Position numbers and translations under genes: made by a program
The notes under the pieces: model-generated
Seen by the model: the letters and a program-made list of their open reading frames with translations, nothing else
Told to the model about the DNA's origin: nothing
Database searches by the model: none
Origin: Cognatishimia sp. MH4019
Lineage (GTDB): Bacteria; Pseudomonadota; Alphaproteobacteria; Rhodobacterales; Rhodobacteraceae
NCBI RefSeq assembly: GCF_020177595.1
Contig: NZ_JAHTBL010000002.1
Location: 62,001 to 126,000, forward strand
Length of the DNA stretch: 64,000 bases
Reading direction: 5' to 3'
Shown: positions 59,161 to 64,000 of the stretch, piece after piece
Layout of the letters: each line of letters begins with the position of its first letter
Numbering within the stretch: the stretch's first letter is position 1

Positions 59161-59631
59161 TTACCAGCGGTAGTGGCTGAACGCTTTGTTGGCGTCGGCC
59201 ATCTTGTGGGTGTCTTCGCGCTTTTTCACAGCGGTGCCGCGAGACTGGACTGCGTCGATCAGCTCACCGGCCAGACGCTCTTCCATCGTGTTCTCGTTGC
59301 GGCCGCGTGCGGCAGTGATCAGCCAGCGGATCGCGAGGGCTTCGCGACGCTCGGGGCGCACTTCGACGGGCACCTGATAAGTGGCACCACCCACACGGCG
59401 CGAACGCACCTCAACAGCGGGTTTGATGTTGTCGAGTGCTTCGTGGAAGACCTCAAGCGGCGCGCGCTTGATCTTGCCTTCGACGCGGTCCATCGCGTTG
59501 TAGACGATTTTCTCGGCGGCGGATTTCTTGCCGTCGATCATCAGGTTGTTCATGAATTTGGTCAGAACCTTATCGCCAAATTTGGCATCAGGCAGGACTT
59601 CGCGCTTCTCGGCGGCGTGACGGCGGGACAT
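59161..59631 (-). CDS. rpsG: 30S ribosomal protein S7
   Basis: A 156-residue S7, head assembly nucleator: [40 protein letters not shown] and the end [10 protein letters not shown]. Normal length. Confidence 0.98.
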   Translation of the reverse strand: MSRRHAAEKREVLPDAKFGDKVLTKFMNNLMIDGKKSAAEKIVYNAMDRVEGKIKRAPLEVFHEALDNIKPAVEVRSRRVGGATYQVPVEVRPERREALAIRWLITAARGRNENTMEERLAGELIDAVQSRGTAVKKREDTHKMADANKAFSHYRW

Positions 59632-59643
59632 CTGAGCCTCTCC

Positions 59644-60015
59644 TTACTTGGGACGCTTGGCGCCGTATTTCGAACGGCGTTGTTTACGATCTTTGACGCC
59701 CTGGGTATCCAGAACACCGCGCAGGATGTGATAACGCACACCGGGAAGGTCTTTGACACGACCGCCGCGGATCAGAACCACAGAGTGCTCCTGAAGGTTG
59801 TGGCTTTCACCGGGGATATAGCTGATGACCTCGAAACCGTTGGTCAGGCGCACCTTGGCAACCTTCCGCATAGCGGAGTTCGGCTTCTTCGGTGTGGTCG
59901 TGTAGACGCGTGTGCAGACGCCGCGCTTTTGCGGGCACTCTTGCAGGTGCATGGATTTCGACCGTTTTACTTTAGGCTGACGCGGTTTGCGGATCAGCTG
60001 CTGGATCGTTGGCAT
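59644..60015 (-). CDS. rpsL: 30S ribosomal protein S12
   Basis: A 123-residue S12 at the decoding centre: [39 protein letters not shown] and [17 protein letters not shown]. The Lys residues at the streptomycin-resistance positions (KPNS and near GRVKD) are wild type. ATG 60015; leader codons upstream are excluded. First gene of the str operon. Confidence 0.98.
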   Translation of the reverse strand: MPTIQQLIRKPRQPKVKRSKSMHLQECPQKRGVCTRVYTTTPKKPNSAMRKVAKVRLTNGFEVISYIPGESHNLQEHSVVLIRGGRVKDLPGVRYHILRGVLDTQGVKDRKQRRSKYGAKRPK

Positions 60016-60242
60016 TGGGCTCTTTTCCCCGTTCTCAACACATGTGTTCGCGGGACAATCCCGCAGGTTCATCTTCAAAAGCGCTTCGCGCGTCCGCAAA
60101 ACGCAAAAACCGCAAGCGCTCCCATCAGCGGGAGCGGTGCGGTGGGTATCCAGAGGATCGGGGCGGTTAGGCCCGGATCGTGACCACTTCGGTTCTGATT
60201 TAAGAGACCCATGCACGTCACACAGATCACTCAAGTGGGCGC
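60016..60242 (-). promoter_or_regulatory. about 220-base rpsL leader with terminator-like hairpin
   Basis: Between the promoter and rpsL the - strand transcript holds a strong hairpin: CGCTCCC (60123-60117) pairing GGGAGCG (60136-60130), extended by CCGC/GCGG (60110-60113 with 60139-60142), followed at once by TTTTT (60109-60105). This is an intrinsic terminator form inside the leader, so attenuation of the str operon is likely. A 44-codon frame with ATG runs through it but has no ribosome site. Confidence 0.55.
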
Positions 60243-60271
60243 CGTATAGGGGGAGTCGGAGGGGCTGTCAA
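60243..60271 (-). promoter_or_regulatory. sigma70-like promoter of the str operon
   Basis: On the - strand TTGACA (60271-60266, perfect -35), 17-base spacer, TATACG (60248-60243). This is the best promoter match in the window and the first of the TATACG set. Confidence 0.8.
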
Positions 60272-60345
60272 CAGCATGCGCACCACTGGACGCGGCCCAT
60301 TCCCGATGTCATGCTCGCGCCCATTGAAACTGCGGATCGTGGGTT

Positions 60346-61149
60346 ATGCAAGTCGTTGGATTATGTCGTTTCTCCTATCCGGGGTTTGGAGGCTATCGGC
60401 GCAGCCATGACAGCATCGAAGAGCGCTGCGCATTTCTGTATCAGGAGGACCGCATCGAAGAGCGGTTTCGCTTTTTCGAGGCGATCACCCTGCCCGGCAT
60501 CCGCGCGCAGACCGATCCGGACTTTACGTTTGTCGTTCTGACCGGCAAGAGCCTGCCCGATCATCATTACCTGCGGCTCAAGATGCTGCTGGATGATATT
60601 CCGCAGGCCAAATTGCTGCAGCTCGACCCGATGCATCACCGCGCCGCCATGGCCGAAGCGATCCTGCCCGAGGTGGATTTGAAACGTGGACCGTCGATCC
60701 AGTTTCGGCTGGATGATGATGACGGCGTCAATATCCGTTTCGTCGAGAAGCTGCGCGCCGCGCGCAAGGATGCCCAAGCGATTTTTGAACGGACCAACAA
60801 GGTCGCAATTGATTTCACTCAAGGCTACACCGCGACGCTCGATAAGAACGGCATCAAGGTCACGCGCGTCTCTACAACACTTTGGACCCCGGCCCTTGCA
60901 ATCATCCAGCGCGGATATTCAAAGGACACGGTGATGCACTTCCCGCACCATGTTCTGAACCGTCAGATGACGGTGATCAGCTATTCAGGCGAGCCGATGT
61001 TTATCCGCGGGGTGAACGATTACAACGGCGACCCGCTGGTCAACAAGTTCCACGAGCCCAGTAAGATGGACACGGAAACCAAGGAGATCCTTGCCAGCAA
61101 GTTCAACATCCGTCAGGCGGATGTGCGGCGGATCTTCAAGGCCAGCTGA
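60346..61149 (+). CDS. putative rhamnosyltransferase (PF11316-type glycosyltransferase)
   Basis: A 267-residue protein of the Rhamno_transf family: VVGLCRFSYPGFGGYR, FFEAITLPGIRAQTDPDFTF, QFRLDDDDGVNIRF (DDD metal-binding motif). It is a paralog of the gene at 62006-62800. Family members attach sugars to surface polysaccharide. The 3' end overlaps the EamA gene (opposite strand) by 37 bases. Donor and acceptor unknown. Confidence 0.82.
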   Translation: MQVVGLCRFSYPGFGGYRRSHDSIEERCAFLYQEDRIEERFRFFEAITLPGIRAQTDPDFTFVVLTGKSLPDHHYLRLKMLLDDIPQAKLLQLDPMHHRAAMAEAILPEVDLKRGPSIQFRLDDDDGVNIRFVEKLRAARKDAQAIFERTNKVAIDFTQGYTATLDKNGIKVTRVSTTLWTPALAIIQRGYSKDTVMHFPHHVLNRQMTVISYSGEPMFIRGVNDYNGDPLVNKFHEPSKMDTETKEILASKFNIRQADVRRIFKAS

Positions 61150-62009
61150 CGCTCGCGCCAATAGGTGAAGATACCGGTCGCCACGATGATGGCGGCCCCC
61201 AGCAATGTCAGCCAATCTGGCCATTCGCCAAAGACGATCAACCCAAGGATCAGTGCCCAGATCAGCCCGGTATAGCGGAAAGGCGCGATGAACCCGATAT
61301 CGCCCACGCGCATGACCATGACGCTGGCCAGATAGCCCACTATGATGCAGAGCGCGGCGGCGAAAAGCTGTGCATAGGCCAGCGTGCTCATCGGAGCCCA
61401 GGGCTGGGTCAATGTGCCGACCAAGCCTAGCAACCCGATGGCCGCGGCGCCCACAAGCGCCACGGTCAGCGATGGCACATCACGGGTCAGTTTGCGCGTG
61501 AACACATCGCGCATTGTGACCGCAGCAACGGCGAGTAGCGCATAAAGCGCATAGGTATTGAAGCCATCCGGGCCAGGGCGCACGATCAGCATCACGCCGA
61601 CAAAGCCAATCAGAATGGCCGCCATCCTGCGCCAGCCGACGGCTTCCCCCAACAGCAAGGCACCTGCAAGCGTCACCGTTAACGGCAAGGCTTGCAGGAT
61701 CGCGGTGACATTGGCGATGGGCATGTTGAAAAGCGCGGTCAGGAAGAAATACGCAGCCACGACCTCGGACACGGTGCGCAGCGCGATCAGCCCCCAATCC
61801 CTGCGCGGCAGGTCAAAGCGGAGTTGGCGCAAGGCCACAGCCATTGCGAAAATCAGCAACGTGGTCACGACCCCGCGCAAAAAAAGCGCCTGCATCAGTG
61901 GCACCTCGTCTGAGGCGGCTTTCATGAAGACATCGTTGAACGTGAACCCCGCCATGCTGGCCGTCATCAGCAACGCGCCGCGCGTGTTGTCAGAAAGAGA
62001 GGTGCTCAT
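61113..62009 (-). CDS. EamA-family (DMT) transporter
   Basis: A 298-residue protein with ten membrane helices in two EamA repeats: GFTFNDVFMKAASDEVPLMQ, ALFNMPIANVTAILQALPLT, then the second repeat ending RYTGLIWALILGLIVFGEWP. Members export amino acids, nucleosides or sugar nucleotides. ATG 62009 overlaps the stop of the rhamnosyltransferase-like gene, suggesting coupling. Substrate unknown. Confidence 0.85.
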   Translation of the reverse strand: MSTSLSDNTRGALLMTASMAGFTFNDVFMKAASDEVPLMQALFLRGVVTTLLIFAMAVALRQLRFDLPRRDWGLIALRTVSEVVAAYFFLTALFNMPIANVTAILQALPLTVTLAGALLLGEAVGWRRMAAILIGFVGVMLIVRPGPDGFNTYALYALLAVAAVTMRDVFTRKLTRDVPSLTVALVGAAAIGLLGLVGTLTQPWAPMSTLAYAQLFAAALCIIVGYLASVMVMRVGDIGFIAPFRYTGLIWALILGLIVFGEWPDWLTLLGAAIIVATGIFTYWRERQLALKIRRTSA

Positions 62010-62800
62010 GGGCGGCGCAGCTCGTCCGGGGTCAAACCGAATTGTGCGTCCAGTACGGCGGCGATTTCGTCCTCGGACATCTCTCGGGTGCGACCGGTGA
62101 AGGCAGGTTCCGATCCGTTGTCCTGATGCACGGTGCGGATGTAGCACGGCGTCTCGGCTTCCGAGAACGTGTTGTAGAACTGCGCCAGAATGCGGTGATT
62201 TCGGCGGTAGATGTTTTCCGGGTGATCCATCGGGACGGTCAGCGCGGTGCCCACGGCGAGCGGTGTCTTTTCGGTTGCATCGAAAATTTCGGGCGGGGAT
62301 TGGGTGTAGTCGACGTAGAGCCCTTTGTTAAAGGCGATCGCGGTGGGCACATCGTCGGCCAGCTTGTCAGCCCAATGGCGCAGCCGCTTGATGAAATCAC
62401 GGTCCACGGCGTCGTCGTCATCCAGCCGAAACGTCGTACGGTGGGTCGCGTCCGAGCGCGCGACCTCGTCATAGGCCCGGCGCATGGCGCGGTAATGGGG
62501 CAGCGACGGATAAGCCAGAATGCGGACCTGCGGGATGTCTGCGACAAGTGCTGCCAGACGGGTCTGTGTGGGCTCCGGCATGGTCTCACCCACCAGAATC
62601 AGCATGGTGAAATCCGGGTCTGTCTGGGCGGTGAGGCAAGGCAGCGTGAACCGCTCGAACAGCGCGATCCGGCGATCAAGGCGCGCGGCGTCATACAAGA
62701 AGGCCTCCGCCTCTTCGGCCGTGTCGTGCTTTTTGCGGAACCCGCCGAGAGAGGGGTAGGAAAAGCGCAGAAGGCCGATGATCTGATTTGTGGCGGTCAT
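62006..62800 (-). CDS. putative rhamnosyltransferase (PF11316-type glycosyltransferase)
   Basis: A 264-residue paralog of 60346-61149: IIGLLRFSYPSLGGFRKKHD, FERFTLPCLTAQTDPDFTML, TFRLDDDDAVDRDFIKRL. It is coupled with the EamA gene by a four-base overlap. The two glycosyltransferases point toward each other with the carrier between, so they probably arose by duplication of a surface-sugar locus. Confidence 0.82.
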   Translation of the reverse strand: MTATNQIIGLLRFSYPSLGGFRKKHDTAEEAEAFLYDAARLDRRIALFERFTLPCLTAQTDPDFTMLILVGETMPEPTQTRLAALVADIPQVRILAYPSLPHYRAMRRAYDEVARSDATHRTTFRLDDDDAVDRDFIKRLRHWADKLADDVPTAIAFNKGLYVDYTQSPPEIFDATEKTPLAVGTALTVPMDHPENIYRRNHRILAQFYNTFSEAETPCYIRTVHQDNGSEPAFTGRTREMSEDEIAAVLDAQFGLTPDELRRP

Positions 62801-62914
62801 GGCGGCACCTTATCGGGGCGACGATACGGGGCAACCCCAAAGGCAGATCACCACGCTTGGCAGGTGCGCAATTGGCGGCATAGCATGACCCATGCAGCAG
62901 GAAAGGCGCGGACC

Positions 62915-63742
62915 ATGGCAGAGTTGTTGACGCAAGCGGAGAAGGCAGCGTTTCGCCGGGACGGGGCGGTGCATCTCAAAGCGCAATTCGGGGCGGAGTG
63001 GATCGAAAAGTTGCGCACGGGCATCGACAAGGACATCGCCGCGCCTACTGATCATTTCGCGCGACACACAAAAGACCCGGATGCGCCCGCATATCTTGAG
63101 GATTTCTGGGCTTGGGACAAAATCCCGGAGTTCGAGGATTTCGTGCGCCATTCGCCCTGCGCCCCTTTGGCAGCGGAATTGCTGGGCGCGCCATCGGTCA
63201 ATTTGGTGATGGACAACTGGTTTATGCGGGAGGCCGGATCAAACTCGCGACCGCCGTTTCATCAAGACCTCGCCTATTTCGATTTCGAAGGCACGATGTG
63301 CGTGCTTTGGTTGCCGCTGGAACCCGTGACCAAAGAGAACGGGATCGCTTTCGTCAAAGGCTCGCATCTATGGGACAAGCTGTTCATGCGGGTGCGGTTT
63401 GCGGATGGGCATGCCAGCCCGGATCCGCAGGTGGTTGCCGGGCAGACCTATCATCCGCCCCCAGATGTAAACGCGGATCCGGAGGCTTATGAGCTGTTGC
63501 AATGGGATCTGGATCTGGGCGATTGCATCTTTTTCGATATGCGAACGCTCCATGGTGGCCTGTCTTCAGTGACGCCCACACAAACCGTGCGGCGCTTTAC
63601 CCTGCGCATGACTGCGCCGGATGGGATGATCCGCTATCGCGGGGATTGGGCGAAAGACGAACGCGCGATCTTTGAGGCGGCGGGTTATGGAGACGGCGAT
63701 CGCATCGCTGGTCCAATGTTCCCGCAGCTTTGGCCACGCTAG
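62915..63742 (+). CDS. phytanoyl-CoA dioxygenase (PhyH) family protein
   Basis: A 275-residue Fe(II)/2-oxoglutarate oxygenase: NWFMREAGSNSRPPFHQDLAY (His/Asp of the facial triad in FHQD), GIAFVKGSHLWD, and DMRTLHGGLSS with the distal His; Arg in RRFTLRM should bind 2-oxoglutarate. I chose ATG 62915 with GGAAAGG upstream; another ATG at 62885 would add ten residues. The substrate is unknown. Confidence 0.85.
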   Translation: MAELLTQAEKAAFRRDGAVHLKAQFGAEWIEKLRTGIDKDIAAPTDHFARHTKDPDAPAYLEDFWAWDKIPEFEDFVRHSPCAPLAAELLGAPSVNLVMDNWFMREAGSNSRPPFHQDLAYFDFEGTMCVLWLPLEPVTKENGIAFVKGSHLWDKLFMRVRFADGHASPDPQVVAGQTYHPPPDVNADPEAYELLQWDLDLGDCIFFDMRTLHGGLSSVTPTQTVRRFTLRMTAPDGMIRYRGDWAKDERAIFEAAGYGDGDRIAGPMFPQLWPR

Positions 63743-63758
63743 ACCCGCACATGTAAAA

Positions 63759-63788
63759 ACCGGCCCCACCCTTTCGGGTGAGACCGGT
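63759..63788 (-). terminator. terminator of the leftmost minus-strand gene at the window end
   Basis: ACCGGCCCCACCC (63759-63771) pairs with GGGTGAGACCGGT (63776-63788) with two mismatches; on the - strand a TTTTTAC tail follows. It lies between the convergent PhyH gene and the acidic partial gene. Confidence 0.75.
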
Positions 63789-63850
63789 CCCACAACGCAC
63801 CTGTGTAGCCCGGAGGCAATTCTGGTGAGGCGCGTTAACCGCTAAGCGGC

Positions 63851-64000
63851 TTAGTCAGCGAGCTCTGCCGGCGATGTGACGCCGAGGTCTTCCAGCTGCT
63901 TGCGCTCTTCGGCGCTCATGGTCGACATGATGTCACCGTCTTCTTCATCGATGACTGCGGGGGACGTTGCGCCCAGATCTTCTTCAGCCATGAAATCGGT
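63851..64000 (-). CDS. C-terminal part of an acidic protein, start beyond the window
   Basis: Forty-nine residues and a TAA (63851-63853) on the - strand, open to the window edge. The visible part is acidic and has a twice-used motif: EEDLGATSPAVIDEE and LEDLGVTSPAELAD. It is upstream of the str operon on the same strand, where rpoC often lies in this family, so an RpoC C-terminus is possible but not shown by motif. Otherwise unrecognised. Confidence 0.55.
   Translation of the reverse strand, partial: TDFMAEEDLGATSPAVIDEEDGDIMSTMSAEERKQLEDLGVTSPAELAD

Noticed and set aside
57373-60183. 936-codon open frame on the + strand opposite fusA, rpsG and rpsL
   Set aside because: It lies exactly antisense to highly conserved genes; strong G/C-biased codon use leaves the opposite frame free of stops. 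The product has no motif.
60016-60200. 44-codon frame in the rpsL leader as a leader peptide
   Set aside because: No Shine-Dalgarno, no run of regulatory codons, and it passes through the hairpin; kept only as part of the leader description.
62042-62914. Long upstream part of the PhyH frame
   Set aside because: Antisense to the rhamnosyltransferase-like gene; the PhyH domain and ribosome site start at 62915.

Overview
The window is about 60% G+C and comes from an alphaproteobacterium of the Rhodobacteraceae (Roseobacter group). Evidence for this: the Bzt glutamate/glutamine/aspartate/asparagine ABC operon, MipZ, an ATP12-type F1 assembly factor, a LuxI/LuxR pair, a chorismate mutase-rpsP-rimM-trmD-rplS-rpmE order, and an S10/spc/alpha ribosomal cluster with the spacing typical of this family. 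No rRNA, tRNA, CRISPR array, prophage or intact transposon was seen.

Region 1 (1-7,060, mostly +): two GNAT acetyltransferases, chorismate mutase, rpsP, bluB (lower ligand of vitamin B12), rimM, an APH-fold kinase, trmD, a LysR regulator with two divergent tiny genes, then rplS-rpmE behind their own promoter and a clear terminator.
Region 2 (7,095-14,020, +): accessory. A broken GT-C glycosyltransferase lies directly before an 1137-residue self-sufficient catabolic reductive dehalogenase (B12 and two 4Fe-4S clusters fused to a flavin/NAD(P)H reductase and a 2Fe-2S domain). Next come meh and mct, the mesaconyl-CoA hydratase and isomerase of the 3-hydroxypropionate bi-cycle.
Region 3 (14,100-35,210): mipZ, an MFS carrier, a DJ-1 protein, a four-gene BMP-type (nucleoside-like) ABC transporter, a methyltransferase, an SDR, argB with an Fe-S protein and a SixA-like phosphatase, bztABCD, and the ATP12-HAD-RluC-CrcB-RarA block.
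Region 4 (35,247-36,505, -): luxI and luxR, immediately downstream of the ribosomal cluster.
Region 5 (36,646-60,015, -): rpsL-rpsG-fusA-tuf-rpsJ-rplCDW / rplB-rpsS-rplV-rpsC-rplP / rpmC ... rpmD / rplO-secY-adk / rpsM-rpsK-rpoA-rplQ. The cluster is cut into segments by strong hairpin terminators and by accessory insertions: a phasin, a lipoprotein plus an oxygenase-like gene plus a TIR-domain protein, and a GIY-YIG nuclease. Segments restart at sigma70-like promoters that share a TTGNNN-17-TATACG form with the rplS promoter.
Region 6 (60,346-64,000): two paralogous Rhamno_transf-type glycosyltransferases flanking an EamA permease, a PhyH-type dioxygenase, and the 3' end of an acidic protein.

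The most notable system is the fused, oxygen-tolerant-type reductive dehalogenase. It is a single-gene B12 enzyme in the same window as bluB. Second is the placement of TIR and GIY-YIG genes, families often used in defence, in the breaks of the ribosomal protein cluster.
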